DNA of 64,000 nucleotides from Hysterangium stoloniferum (GCA_015178975.1 WHVD01000069.1:62001-126000), one strand, 5' to 3'. Numbered from the stretch's first letter, positions 43,460 through 56,530 are shown. The notes: a model not told the origin generated them from the letters alone. Made by a program: numbers and translations.

Positions 43460-46400
43460 ATGTCTTCATCTGATTCTGCGACATGCTTTACAGTGGTCTT
43501 TGAAGACCCATCCGAGCTACCCACTACACAAGAGCTCCGGACGGCTTTGCAAAAGGGAACTGACGAGGTTAAGATTGACACCTTGCGGAAAATTATTGTC
43601 GCGACCCTCAATGGAAGCCCACATGTGCGTGTTTCATGTCTCGTTCAGCTAATACCATGCTCATGCAATGTAACATAGCCGCAAATGCTTATGCCCATCA
43701 TCCAATTTGTCCTGCCGTCGCGAAACAAAGCTCTGAAAAAGTTGTTGCATTTTTACTGGGAAGTCTGTCCAAAGTACGATGAAGACGGAAAGCTGAAGCA
43801 GGAGATGATTCTTGTCTGGTATGTTACTGGGATTTGCAAACAGGGCGACTGATCTTATGCCATGCCTCATCTAAAGCAACGCCATTCGGAACGACCTAGT
43901 GAGCATCACCACGGCGCTGGACGCTGCTTATAGAGCTGACATCTGCACAGCAACACCCTAATGAGTATATCCGCGGAGCCACCCTCCGCTTCCTGACTAA
44001 AATCAGCAAAGACGCCGAACTCCTCGAACCACTCATCCCAACCCTCCGCTCCTGCCTCGAACATCGCCATGCATATGTCCGCAAAATTGCCGTCTTTGCT
44101 GTGTATACAATATATCGCTCTTTTGAGCATCTCATTCCCGACGGGCCCGAACTTATCCAGACATTCCTCGCAGCCGAAGGCGACGCGACATGTAAACGGA
44201 ACGCCTTCGTGTTCCTCACGAATATGGCCACACCGAAGGCAGTAGAATATGTCTTGCAGATTTACGATCAGATTCCCGCGCTCGATGAAATGCTGCAGAT
44301 GGCTATTATTGATCTTATTAGAAAGGATTGTGCGACTGAAACACCTTACCGTGTATGCCATCTTTGGGCGTGTCTCAAGAATATTGAACTGACCCCCGCT
44401 CTAGTCACGATATATCCGTTGCATTTTCGAGCTATTGACAGCACCGTCGCACTCTGTCAAGTATGAGGCAGCCACCACTCTCACGACTCTGACTCAAAAT
44501 CCGGCCGCCATTAAAGGTCTGTCCGATAAGCTGCAGTTAAGCTCCTTCCCCGCCTGACTATCGTCTGCAGCCGCGGCCTCCTCATTAATTGAACTCATCC
44601 AAAAAGAGTCTGACAACAACGTGAAACTTATTGTCCTGGACCGCGTCAGTGCGTTAGAACAGAAGCACGAACACGTTCTAGATGGTCTTGTGACCGACAT
44701 TCTTGCGGTTCTGAACAGGTTAGGCTCGTAATCTCCCCGGCTTATAGACATTTCTAACGCCCGCGTGAAGCGCCGATATGGAAGTGCGCCGCAAGGCTCT
44801 GGGTATTGCGCTGAAGATGGTCTCGGCACGGAACGTGGAGGATGTAGTTGGTTTGCTGAAGAAGCAGCTCACCCGCACCCTTGAACAGGAACATGAAAAG
44901 GTTTGTCAGACAGCACTTTCGCAGATAGTAATTACCGACGTTTGCTGCTTCCTGCAGAATGTCGAATACCGGCAATTACTCATCCAGTCCATCCACATTT
45001 GTGCAATTAAGTTCTCAGAGGTGGCCGCAAATGTTGTGCATGCGTTGATGGAGTTCCTCGGCGACTCAAATAATCCTGCCGCCGTGGATGTCATTGCTTT
45101 CGTGCGGTAAGTCGAAGTTCAACTTGTCGCTTCACAGGGCGCAGACGCTGATTCTCCGATGTGCGACGATTAGTGAGGTGGTCCAGAAATTCCCAGACTT
45201 GCGGAAGTCCATTACAGAGAAGCTCCTCGAGTCTTTCGGGCAGATCAAATCCGGAAAGGTTTTCCGAGGTGCATTATGGATCATTGGAGAGTACGTAACT
45301 GAGCTGGCTGGTATGTTCTTCGATCTGCCTACCTTGTATGGGCACCAACGACATCAATCAGATATTCTTGAGGCCGTGCAGGAAGTGCGAACTGTGATCG
45401 GGGAAATCCCTATTCTAGCATCAGAGCAGGTAGAGGACTTAACCCTCATCTGAGGTGGAAAACTTTACTGATCCAGTGCTATAAATAGCGTCTCCTTGAT
45501 GACGCTGGTGGTGATGAGGAGATCGAGAAGGAAGACGCTGCCAAAGCGTTTGTGGCGACCAAGCCGCGTGTGCTCCAAGATGGCACCTACGCAACGGAAA
45601 CAGCATACTCGAACGCAAGCACAGCAGCGGCACGATTGGAGGCCGTCAGGGCTGCTACGAAGCCACCGTTACGAGGTACGCTTTTACCCTTCTTGGAAAG
45701 TACCTAATTTTGATTACGTAAAGCGCTTATTCTGAGTGGCGACTTTTATACTGGTGCTGTGTTAGCATCAACGCTGACGAAGCTGGTCCTGCGCTACACC
45801 CAATTGGCTACTGATGTGCGGAAGTCCAATGCGTTGCGTGCCGAGGTAAGGGCTTGATCGCATGTTGGTGGTTACCATACTAAGGAATATGTCCTTCCCT
45901 TTTCGGAAATTTCGACGATAGGCCATGCTTATCATGACGTCGATCATCCGTGTCGGCCAGTCGAAATTCGTATCACAGCCGATTGATGAGGATTCTCAAG
46001 AGCGGGTTCTCAACTGCGTGCAGACTCTCAGCGAGCTGAAGGGTAAAGATACCGTCAATGAGATCTTCTTGGCGGACACCAAGGCCGCGTATGCTAAGAT
46101 GGTGGCGACAGAGGAGGTGTGCTGTTTTTGATATCAGGGCACAGGGGCATTTCATAATCTAAACTTGGCAGAAAAAGGCGGCAGAGAAACGCGAGAAGGA
46201 AACGCAGGCCAAGGCGGTGCAGGTCGACGATGCGCTTACCTTCCGCCAATTCTCCAAGAAGAGTGCCGCGGATGGCTTGGATGATGTACGTCACGATGTG
46301 ATTTTTAAAAAATTTCAACGGGGTTAAATTAATGATTTGTTTTATATAGTATGAACGCGATTTGACCCGTGCAACCGGGGCTGCCGACGTTCAGGACGAC

Positions 46401-47550
46401 TTCAGTTCGAGTCTTAGCAAGGTGCACCAGCTAACTGGTTTGTGGTTTTCTCCCAACACCCCTTGTTCTCAACCCAAGCCTGAAATCTGTATCATATCAG
46501 GCTTCTCAGATCCGGTGTATGCAGAGGCTTACGTGAAAGTTCAAGGATTTGATATTCTACTCGGTAATCTTGGCTATTCGGATGACATATGTCTTGGCAG
46601 TGTTGGCTTACTGCCTTGTATTAGATGTGCTCATTGTGAACCAGACGGCGGACACGTTGCAAAATCTCTGCATCGAGTTCGCGACATTGGGAGATTTGAA
46701 GCTTGTTGAGCGGCCCTCGACGCATACTTTGGCACCACACAGCTTCCATAGCATCAAGGCTACGATCAAGGTAGGTGCAGTGCCCAAGACAGGAGTTTGG
46801 AGGTGGCTTATGATGATGGCGTTCGATTTTAGGTGGCATCTACAGAAACAGGCGTGATATTTGGTAACATTATCTGGGAGTCTGGGACGACGGAAAGCTG
46901 TGTGATCCTTAGCGATGTGCACATTGATATCATGGACTACATCAAGCCAGCATACTGCAACGAAGCTCAGGTACGGTGATGGTGGTGGTGGTGGTTTTTT
47001 TTTGGTGAAAGGCCTCTGAATTGATTTGTACAGTTCCGGAACATGTGGACTGAATTCGAATGGGAGAACAGGGTCAATGTCAGCACTGGGATCACGTAGG
47101 GCGTCTTTGTGGGGTGGCAATTCACGTGGCTAACCGGATTCCCCGTATATCCAGAGATCTGCGGGCATACCTGAAGCATATCATGAAGTCGACAAATATG
47201 TCCTGCTTGACGCCCGAGGCGGCACTATCTGGTGAATGCGACTTTTTGTCAGCAAACATGTACGCGCGAAGTCTATTCGGTATGTCCTATTATCTGCGGG
47301 GTATTTTTGGCCGGGTGATTGAGTCATGGACATAGGCGAAGATGCGCTGGCGAACTTGAGCATAGAAAAGGCAGAGGGTACTGGTGCGATTACAGGCCAC
47401 GTGCGGATTAGAAGCAAGACGCAGGGCATTGCGTTGTCACTCGGTGATAAAATTACTTTGGGTGAGTCATTTGGACAATCTTTTGATGACTTGACTGATG
47501 TGACTTGGGGCCCACTCTCAGCACAGAAAGAGGCGATAAAAGCGGCTTGA
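43460..47550 (+). CDS. SEC26: Coatomer subunit beta (COPI)
   Basis: Twenty-two exons give 955 aa, a normal beta-COP length. Exon starts are 43460, 43679, 43877, 43951, 44405, 44571, 44771, 44958, 45174, 45362, 45489, 45724, 45922, 46172, 46350, 46501, 46625, 46833, 47034, 47155, 47336 and 47522. The adaptin-like trunk has [53 protein letters not shown] and [13 protein letters not shown]. The appendage domain has [29 protein letters not shown] and [16 protein letters not shown]. Beta-COP is part of the COPI coat for retrograde Golgi-to-ER transport. Several introns are close to the 48-nt minimum. Confidence 0.96.
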
Positions 47551-48024
47551 CGAGTATTTAATATCAGCTATTTTTCCTGTATGTAGATACCTCTATTATT
47601 TAGAAATTTGATGCATGCCGGGGTGGAACCCAAGTAAGCTATCCGGACCGATTCAAGGAACGTTGATATTGAGCCCGCCGCCGCCTTTCCATCGAGTAGC
47701 CTTTGCAGGGGTAAAACCCGGTCGTCACAGCATGCCCACATGGGCATATATCAATCCGCCATCAGTTCAGGGTAGCAGGACTGCAGCGCTTTGGGGTCCA
47801 TTCAAGTACGTCAGAATAACTGATCCTTCAAAGACGCCATTTTGGAGAATTACCATAATTGGTAAATCCTATCGACAAATCCTATTTAATTTCCAAGTCA
47901 CAGGCAAACGACATTCGGCACCGCTTCGATGGTCCCTCGCATTTGGCCAGCGGCCCGCCTCTGATGATATGTATACATATTCTCCCAAATCTTCCGCCTT
48001 TAAATCACCTATCCCTCAACCACC

Positions 48025-50148
48025 ATGCCTCACCCTCACTTGCACAGACACCGAGTCCACCACCACCACCACCACACTGATATGCCCGCCTTGACGAGGG
48101 CGAATCGTTCCATATCCTCCCCATACCCACGAGCCTCTTCACTCGCTGCTGTCCCCGACGAACTTCGCGACCAGCTCAATGCCTTACATGCTGACGAACT
48201 GGCCTATCTATCACAACAATGGCGACGCCGCAGTGTACCCAAAGTTGTCTCAAACAGCTACACGTACCTCTTCTGTCGCACATCACGTCGATACTTCAAG
48301 TATCTCTGGCAGACGTGGACAAGAGCGCTATGGGGCACATTCTTCCTCCCCACGAGTAAGTCGGGCGACCCTTCCTTCTTTTTTCCGAATGGACAACTGA
48401 CTCGCCCATTGCAACAGCGTTCTTTGACAGATTGTCGATCGCAGCTTTCGCGCTAGTTTCATCGTGGATCGTGTTCTTCTTGTTCGTTTGGTGTCTCCTC
48501 GCCAACCATCCGATCTTCATTCGATCTTTCAAATACTGGTCGAACAAGCGCGCCAAGGGCTTCAGCTTGATCAACGCAGGTTCGTGACGGCGCAGATATT
48601 CTCGTAGCACTGTACTGACTCTCGTGCCTAGCATACCCTGGGATGTTTGAGGAACTGACGCACGAGCAGCTTCAAGCCGCTGGTGCTGCTCTTGCAAAGC
48701 CGATACATGGCACCCCGAATACTTCCACTACGCGGATCTTCAATCTGGATATTGCCAAATTACTGTAAGTGTTGTCCGTCCCCTTGCTGCGCAGCGCACG
48801 TCCCTGACCTATGCTCCCAGACTGCAATGTTCGGCGTTGATGTACGAGCGCACCTCGGCCCCCTTACAGGATGCACTAGAAACATCGGCACGCATGCCCC
48901 ACCACCGCCAAACCCGCCAGCGCGCAAACTCCTTCTCCGCGAAACCCGGTGCACTTCTCAGCGCGATCCTCGGCCCCGACGCAGCGAGCGAAGTGAACAG
49001 GCACCTCCACGCCAACCCGGAAGAGGACGCGCTCGCCGCATTCGCCCACCGCCTCGGGCTGCGGTACAACACCGTCTCCGAGCTCAACAGCCAGGCGAGC
49101 GCGTTCTGCGGCATGTTCTGGGACCCGGAGAGCACGTGGATCATCCTCGCGTACAAGGGCACGTCGCCGACCGAGTTCGTCGAGTGGACGACGGACTTTT
49201 CGTTCACGCCGCGGGACGTGGGGCACTGGATCCGCGGCTGGGGGCGCGCGCACGGCGGGTTCGTGGACAAGATCTTCCCGCGCAAGATCAAGCCGGGCGC
49301 GCGGCTCCCGTACGACACGATCCGCCAGGCGGTGAAGACGGTCTCGCGGCACCTGCTCGCGAATAAGCCGGAGGGCACGGAGATCAATGTCTGGACGACC
49401 GGCCACTCGCTCGGGTGCGCGCTGGCGTCGCTGGTGTATGCGCGGCAGATCAACGAGCCGCGCGATCTGGGGCACAATGTCGTGGTGCGGGATGCGTACT
49501 TGTTTGCGGCTCCCATTTTGTGCGATGTGGACTCGGTCAATGGTGAGCAGTGGCGTTTCTGCCTCCTTTTTTTGACTTGGTAGCTGACCCCTGACCGTGT
49601 TCCAGCGTTCAACAACCGCATGAACCATGGCGCTGACAGCCCCCGGACGATGTGGAGAATCACCAATGTATGTTACCCTCCTTTTTAGCCTAGTGATCTG
49701 GTCGCTGACATCCATTGCAGGGGCTTGATGTCGTTGCGCGCAGTCTCCCCAACTTTGGCGACTACTCAGAATGGAGCCTCTCGCCCTACAACCTGTTCTC
49801 ATAGTGCGTCGCCGTTCTTCGTACACGCCACCACGCCCATTTACTGACCGCCTTTTTTTATATAGTGCACACATTGGCGCAGAGATCCAGCTGAAGCGCA
49901 GTCCGGAATGCAGCATCGTCGGGGGCGAAACACACATCACACCCGGGTCGCACATCCGCATCGTCAGCACGCTCATGGCGAACGTCACTCTCCTCGGCTC
50001 GGACGCGGAATCGCGGAAGGCGCAGGCGCAGGTGGTCTGGGCGCAGAAACTGCCGTTGATCGGGCGGATTCTCGCACATGGCACGGCGAGCTATTGGATA
50101 GCTCTCAATGAAGTCCGGACGGGGCGGGTGGAGTGGGAGGATTCGTGA
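48025..50148 (+). CDS. Membrane-anchored class 3 lipase
   Basis: Seven exons (48025-48355, 48418-48579, 48632-48764, 48821-49542, 49606-49667, 49721-49803, 49866-50148) give 591 aa, or 572 if the ATG at 48082 is used. Between the two ATGs the frame encodes a His-rich stretch. A membrane helix (ALVSSWIVFFLFVWCLLANH) precedes the lipase domain. The domain contains FVEWTTDFSFT, WTTGHSLGCALASL with the nucleophile Ser, GLDVVARSLPN with the likely Asp, and YAHIGAEI with the likely His. The enzyme should cleave acyl esters of lipids at a membrane. Exon 4 is strikingly GC-rich with G/C third positions, unlike its neighbours, which creates long shadow frames on other strands. Confidence 0.9.
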
Positions 50149-50417
50149 GAGGACGGTGGCCTTGTTCGATTTTGTGGGGGTTCCTTGTTATTTGCTCGCT
50201 GCATGGTTATTTTACGACATCAATTCGGTTTTTTTCCACCTCACCTCAGCTCTCAATGCGCATTTGTATCGTTATCGTCATTATTGCTTATTGCCACATT
50301 CATATTTATCCACACAATGCACGTTATATCTTCAAAATTCATGCGATAGTATATAGCTAGTACCAGATTAAACAATGTTATTCCGTTAATACCTACAATG
50401 GACATCAAGAGTGGACT

Positions 50418-52338
50418 CTACAATCGTTGTCGGTATTCCGCCTGCAATAAAAGAAACACATCAAGGAGTGAGTGTGTGTATACGAATTAAAACGGCCTAC
50501 CTCAGGCTTCGGCGTGGTATCAACGATATCCTCAATCTTCTTGATCACCTCCGGTGTCATCTTCGGGAGCAGCTCCAACGCCTTCAAGTTTTCCTTCAGC
50601 TGCTCAGGAGTCGAAGCGCCTAGAATGACGGTGCTCGTCTGAACGTGATGCCATCAGTGCGAGCGCCAGCACAGAAGCAGGCCGATCAAAGTACTCACGC
50701 TGGGCTTCATCGCCACCCACGCGAGCGAGAGCGCCGAGACGGTGGTGCCCATCTCTGTTTTTGTGCGGCCATTCGATGATGCTCTGTCAGATGGAAATCT
50801 GTGCGGTGTATATATGCGGATGCGCACGCACCCTCTGCCAGTGCAGTGAGTTTCTGGACCTTGGCGATCTTGGCTTTGCCGCTGTCTCGGGGGCATATAT
50901 GTGAGTGTGTGGCAGAGCGGAGCAGACAGACGTTTGGTGCGTGATTTGGATGCGCCACTCACGTGTCGCTCTCCAGCTCTTTGATGGTGCGGGAAAATTG
51001 CTCCTTGTGGTGGTCGAATCGGGAGCCTGCCGGAATGCCGTTGTTGTACTAGATCGTGATTGCCCCCCCCCCAGATAATTAGCCATGCGCGAGATGTTGT
51101 GATTTCTGATGAAATTAAATCACCTTCCCTGTGAGTAACCCGCTGGCCAGTGCAGAGAACACTGTGGTCTTGATGCCGTAGTTGCGATAAAGCGGGCTGC
51201 GGGGGAAGTCAGGATTACACCGTACAGGCTACTTACTTAATGTTGACATACGCGTATTCGAGTTCTGGACGGTCGCGGTGGAACAAGCTGTCATATAACA
51301 AAACGTGTCATGCATATCAATAAACGTAAATGACGGCAGGGGTCGTACTGGTGTTGGCACTGTTCGGCGATCGGGGGGATGAGGTTGAGTCGTGTCGCCA
51401 CATCTGGCGGAATTCAGATGAATGGCAGAGTTGACAAAAAGCGCCACTCACGGAACGCTTCCTCGATTTGTTGAGCAGTCCACTCGGAGGTCGCCCAATA
51501 GAATGCCTGGAGCAGAACTCAGATGTCACGTATGATGATTGTTTCCCGGACCCTTGAACATACCCAGCCCTTCCCGATGACATAGTTGAAAGCGCGGACG
51601 ATTTCCTCCTGTTTTTCATATGAGAAGGGTGTCGCACTCGATAAAAATAAACTGAGGAAATATGCGACTTGCCATGGGCACGGTGATGTCACACCGATGG
51701 GCGAAGATGACGTCTACATAGTCCATTCCCAGACGTTCTAGCGATTCTTGGGTTCCTTCGATGATGCTGCCAGGAAAAAAAAAATAAGCTCGTTTCGAAA
51801 ATGGGATATGGGGGATTGGGGCTGACTGTTTGCGGCTGAGACCGTGGGCATTGGGTCCGTTTCGAACGCCCCAGAAGAGTTTCGTCGTGATGACCAAATC
51901 ACTACGACGGTAACCGAGTTCCTTGATGACGCGTCCCCTACAAAAAGGGACCGAGTCAATTTCACCGATTCTGGGCAGTTTATGACGCTGGCATACATTT
52001 CAACTTCTGATTGCCCGGCAGCATAGGCCTCCGCAGTGTCAAACCTAATGATGCATGAGCGACACTACAAATACCTTGGGAGGGAAACGTGAAAGGCTCG
52101 CACATGTTGATACCTGCATCGAAGGCAGTCTTGACGATGTCTTTGACGGGATCGCCCTTTACGGTACCACCGAGTGTGAGCCCTGATTTTGTGCATCAAT
52201 AATCGTGAAAATCACGAGGATACAAATCGAGATCTCACATCCTCCAAGTGAGAAGACAGGCACTCTCAGTCCAGATGGACCAAGACGGCGAAATATCATG
52301 GTCTTTGGGTCATATTCTTGTGTGACTTCAGCGGGCAT
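50418..52338 (-). CDS. Aldo/keto reductase of the Kv-beta (AKR6) type
   Basis: Fifteen exons (52338-52239, 52182-52104, 52044-51997, 51937-51827, 51766-51673, 51608-51564, 51506-51452, 51403-51349, 51287-51252, 51196-51124, 51048-50963, 50881-50832, 50754-50699, 50638-50501, 50441-50418) give 349 aa. Motifs: RRLGPSGLRVPVFSLGGWLT, GINMFDTAEAYAAGQSE with catalytic Asp/Tyr, LVITTKLFWG with Lys, DYVDVIFAHRCD, and late STVILGASTPEQL for NADP binding. It should reduce carbonyls with NADPH. Intron 5 (51672-51609) begins GCAAGT, a GC-AG intron. Several exons are under 50 nt. Confidence 0.93.
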
Positions 52339-53033
52339 GGCTAGGTGGGAGTTCAAAAAGTGGCGTGGGCTTGCGAACAAAGAGCAAGCTCGGGCTTTAT
52401 ATACGCTTAACAAGGATTGGATTACAAAGATCCACTCTTTTCCGATCGGCCGAAACGTTTTGGGTTCCGTTATATATTTGGCATGACGTTCCAGGACGTT
52501 CCTTCGCAACGTACCTAGTAGGCGAGTGAGAATAAAACAAAAATGTTGTCCTATGTACATCTCACACAATTTCTCCGAAAACAAAGTGTCTTAAAACGGA
52601 CTTTTTTTGGAGAGAAAATGTACATAAAAATGGGAGTAGTGTCAGTCGGGCGAGGGGGTCGTTCTTTGTATATCCAACTCGGGAAAGTTTCTTCTTGCAG
52701 TTTATGTAATTCGAGCAGGGGTGGATCAGCCCGTTACCAGAACGGAATGATCCGTCTGGGTCATCTGCTTTTTTTTTTTTTTTTTTTTTTTTTTGATATA
52801 TTTGTATCCCGCTTCAAGCAACAATGGCTAACTGCGGCTAGGGGGTGAAAAGGCTCCCAGAGAAACTATGCTACGGTGGTACGAAGTCCCGAGTGAGCTA
52901 CGTGCGTGGGAGGGATTTTAGTAAGCAAAGGGGCATGTAGATATATACATGGTATAGAGCTGAGGCCTTGAGGCCTTGGGCCGAAGCCCCAAGAAAAGCC
53001 CGAGATCCTGCTAGCAGGCCCCTCGTTCCCGAG
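52339..53033. other. Intergenic region with a long poly-T tract
   Basis: Upstream of the reductase gene. A run of 26 T occurs at 52769-52794. The sequence around 52960-53030 is rich in AGGCC/GGGCC words. No gene seen. Confidence 0.4.
52769..52794. repeat. Poly-T run of 26 bases
   Basis: Uninterrupted homopolymer. It could be the reverse of a poly-A tail of a retroposed sequence on the minus strand, but no retroposon body is recognisable beside it. Confidence 0.9.
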
Positions 53034-53247
53034 TGTTGGATTTCGAGCATCATCCAAGCTCATGTTCCTTTGTTCCCTTCCCCTATTGTTCCATTATTTC
53101 CCCTTTTACATTCCCATTGTCTTCCCCATACAGCATTCTATTGTTCTTAGGGTGTATATACGTAGCTACATGCGAATATAGCTCCCTGCGCGATTGCGAG
53201 GGTCTTCTGCTACCTGAGTACGTGATAGAGACACGCGTATTTTAACA
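53034..53247. repeat. LTR-like repeat, left copy
   Basis: Starts TGTTGGATTTCGAGCATCAT and ends with CACGCGTATTTTAACA, giving the TG-to-CA ends of long terminal repeats. It is homologous to 54424-54846 in both its first 28 and its last about 100 bp. Confidence 0.6.
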
Positions 53248-53580
53248 CCGAGATGGCATAGAGGCAATCCGGGCTTGAGTTTGAGCCCTTGATAAGACGC
53301 GCTGTAGCTAAAATATGTGATGATACCCCGACCGGTAGCGCTGCGTTTCGGAGGATGTTGAATCAAATGTGTGAGATCCATTGCTCAAGGTCCAATGCAG
53401 GCCAAGCTATACCTGTACAAATGGTACTGTTATACTCTGCCATGATAAGGCATTCGTCAAGGATGAACCTGAATGCACGTCCATTGCATACGCACATTTT
53501 CTTGCGTTTAGCTGAAATAGTGTGTACAAACAACATCGTCTACAGAGGCTTTTCACGCTTTTGATATCTCATTTTTGGTT

Positions 53581-53900
53581 ATGGCGCGTCTCGCCGCTCT
53601 GGATGTTGACGAAGAAGGATTTGTCAAGGGCCCTTTGAAGGATTTGGACGACGGTGAGCCATGTATTTGACTGAAGGGCTACTGCGACTGTTAACAAAAG
53701 CAGGTGACAAGGCTCTCTTGCTCCGTGACCACCACCTGCCTCTGGGGTTGGGCCCCCCAGTGCTCGTGGTGAGGGGCGGAGAGGCGGATGACAGTGAACA
53801 GGTTCGGGGGCCTCTGAATTCACTGCTCTGTCAAAGTCGGCAGCCTTCAGCCGCGCACCAGTGTCGTCTGCGGAACGTCACTGGCACCTACCAACCATGA
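53581..53900 (+). CDS. Possible two-exon small protein between LTR-like repeats
   Basis: ATG at 53581, exon 53581-53653, intron with GTGAGC donor and AAAGCAG acceptor, exon 53704-53900, giving 89 aa. The start MARLAALDVDEEGFVKGPLK and the part GDKALLLRDHHLPLGLGPP look protein-like. Further right, another frame (FTYAPAMQDFGVPAALVDSR near 53960-54020) suggests the region was once more coding. It lies between two LTR-like repeats and may be a captured or decayed piece. No family recognised. Confidence 0.3.
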
Positions 53901-54423
53901 CTGCTGCCTGGCAGCGGTCTACCCTTCCTACCCACCCCCGACTCCAGCATTTACCTATGCACCAGCAATGCAAGACTTCGGTGTGCCTGCAGCCCTTGTC
54001 GACAGTCGGCCTGACATCCTTACTTTGCGAGATATCGAGGGGCAAAGTCGAACTTGCAGCAGACAGTTCGCCCAAATGGCATCCCTGCACCCATAACGTT
54101 CAAAAAGAGGAAGAGGAAGAGGAGCGGAGGCATTGGCTTCTACTCTACCTTCGAGAGGGGCCAGGTATGAGGATGCTCCTCTCGGCGAAAGTATATGCTG
54201 ATACAGCGTAGTTGATTTGAAGTAGATAACCCCGTTTCAACTCGTTGATGTAACATATGAAGGCGTTCAGCGACATTTCGCCTTCAAAGCGGCAGATTTT
54301 GGCCTAGTTTGGAAGCCAGTCTAGCTAACGATACCTCCAATCTGTCGATCGACTGTGGCAGTGCGCCTCAAGCGTGAGTGTCAGCTGGAATACGACTATA
54401 TCCGTGGGAGGACGAGGTAGAAG

Positions 54424-54846
54424 TGTTAGATCTCGAGCATCATCCAAGCTCGGTCCCCATTGTTTTCATTGTCCCTTTGTTTGTAATCCCGTCGTCAATT
54501 GGGATCACTGGTGATCACACAAGTTGACAGGACCACGGTGTATTGTCCAGAACAAGAACAAGATACAGGCAAGTGCAGCATACGGTAAAGTCTGAGAAGG
54601 AAAACTACTTAGGCTATATATGCTGTGATCACATGCTAGAACAAAAGGAGTGGCACAAAAGGAGAATGGGTAAGACTGGGGCGCCAGGTTTACATTGTTA
54701 CTTCATTGTTTCCACTGCTTTCATTGTTTCTTAAAGTCTGTTGTCCTTAGTAGTTATATACGTAGCTCCACAAATAAGAGTCCCCTGTACAATTACGAGG
54801 GTTTTCTGCTACTCGAGTACATGATAGAGACACGTGTGTTTCAACA
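54424..54846. repeat. LTR-like repeat, right copy with an internal insertion
   Basis: Begins TGTTAGATCTCGAGCATCAT and ends CACGTGTGTTTCAACA. Compared with 53034-53247 it carries about 200 extra bases near its middle (around 54490-54690). It has the same orientation as the left copy. Confidence 0.6.
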
Positions 54847-56121
54847 AAAAGATGTGGCATGGATCATTTTCACCACTCCGATTTCACCCTCTCGTTTCAG
54901 CCATTCGCACAATTCACAGCACTTCTCATACACTCTTCCGTTTGGTGGTCTTGATCTCCACTTGTACTGAATCCGTGATTTTATTGAGATCTCACTGACA
55001 TGACCACTTGGGTAATGTTAGTTACCTAAGGGTTCTAACATGTATACATGGTATACTGGGTGTATGACATGCATATTGTCTGGGAACTTATTAAGGATTG
55101 AGTTCACAATGGCTCCAGGTAACCTAAGGGTATACCAAGGAGAGTTGGCTTCAGCTTATGTACTGTGTGCCCTTGTGGAATTGCCAGTGTCCTAATTTCA
55201 GAAGGACAAGGACTTGATGTACTTTGAGACCTGAGGATAGGTCTGAGGACAAAGTAATTAGGTTGTATTGTAAGAGAGGAGAAGACTGAGGGCTAAGACA
55301 ATAGGTTGGAAATAGAGAATGAACCAGATTCAAAGTTGATATTTGAACTGAGGTGTAACTACTCTACATTGCAGTATTTATACCAAGAGCAGGCATTATG
55401 AAAAATTGAACAGGTAAAGGGTGGACTAAACAAGAACAAACAAATAAACAAATAACAAGGTTGGGTAATTGGGGGAAAGTCCTGAAAGGGGGTAAATAGC
55501 CAAGGAAGTTGATCAGGGACAAAGCACAATAAAGATGACACTGACTTTATTATAATTATAATGAATGCTACATGGAATCACATATACAGACGTTGTCTAT
55601 TCGCCGGATATCTTTCAAATGTTCGGTTGCGAACTTCCCAATACTGGCCTCGTTTTCCAACTCTTTTTGATGAAGCACGGAAAGCGGCCATCTACGAGTC
55701 CACTGGCTGATCCCGTCGTCTCCGCGAGTCTAATACAGGTATTGTGGAAATTAAATCTCTAAGCCCGCAAGAATCACAAGCAAAGGCGAATATAATTTCC
55801 GTTTGACCTCTGTGTCTCGTAGGAGGCAACGGATAACAGCCAAATGCTGGTGTGGCACCTTGTGCATGCTCTTGCAACCCTATATTCTGACAAGTATTCG
55901 TTGTCATACTGCTGTCTACTATTCCACCATTTCCAACTACGTTGATTGTCGCCGACACCAACCTTCCCAAACTTCCTCCAGCCGATGATGATAATTTACT
56001 GTCAAGTTCCCTCTGGTGTCCCAAAGTCCCAAATGGCTGTTGAGAATCGAATACAAGTCTCCTTCTTTCTGGGTGTGAAATACGGTCACATATATAAAAA
56101 AGACGCTGGGTTTATTTTCAA
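54847..56121. other. Repeat-derived intergenic region
   Basis: AT-rich sequence with repeated phrases such as ACCTAAGGGT (55025 and 55122). Short frames at 55565-55762 and 55692-56024 show no family. No intact gene seen. Confidence 0.4.
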
Positions 56122-56530
56122 TCTAGGCCAATGTTATATAGATTAGCTATCGTATACAATTCGATACCTCTGTTTTGTCCTTTGTTATATATAAAGCAAC
56201 ACCCCATAAGATTAAAGGGAAAACTTTACGTGGTGAGTGTCTGGAGTGCTCCGAATGAAGTTCCCACTGGTACAATGTTGTTGTGTGAGAAACAAGATGA
56301 TATTGTCTGATAAAGTCAAGTTAGAACAACTTTGTAAATGCTCAACATCATACCACATATTGCCCAGGAACTACTGTCGATTCAATTATGAGAAGGCAAA
56401 ATTTCATGAATTATTATGGATTAATGCACAATACTACTCACAGACATCCAACGATTCATAACAAGAAAACTGTACATATTATCTAGTATATAGGAAAGGG
56501 ACTTCTGAATACAAGCTATCACACCAAACC

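Noticed and set aside
48683-49366. Plus-strand frame of 227 codons rich in Arg/Pro
   Set aside because: Shadow of the lipase exon in another frame, caused by high GC.
48876-50084. Long minus-strand frame of 402 codons opposite the lipase gene
   Set aside because: It is Arg/Ala-rich, matches no family and exists because exon 4 of the lipase is GC-rich. The plus strand carries the lipase motifs and proper introns.
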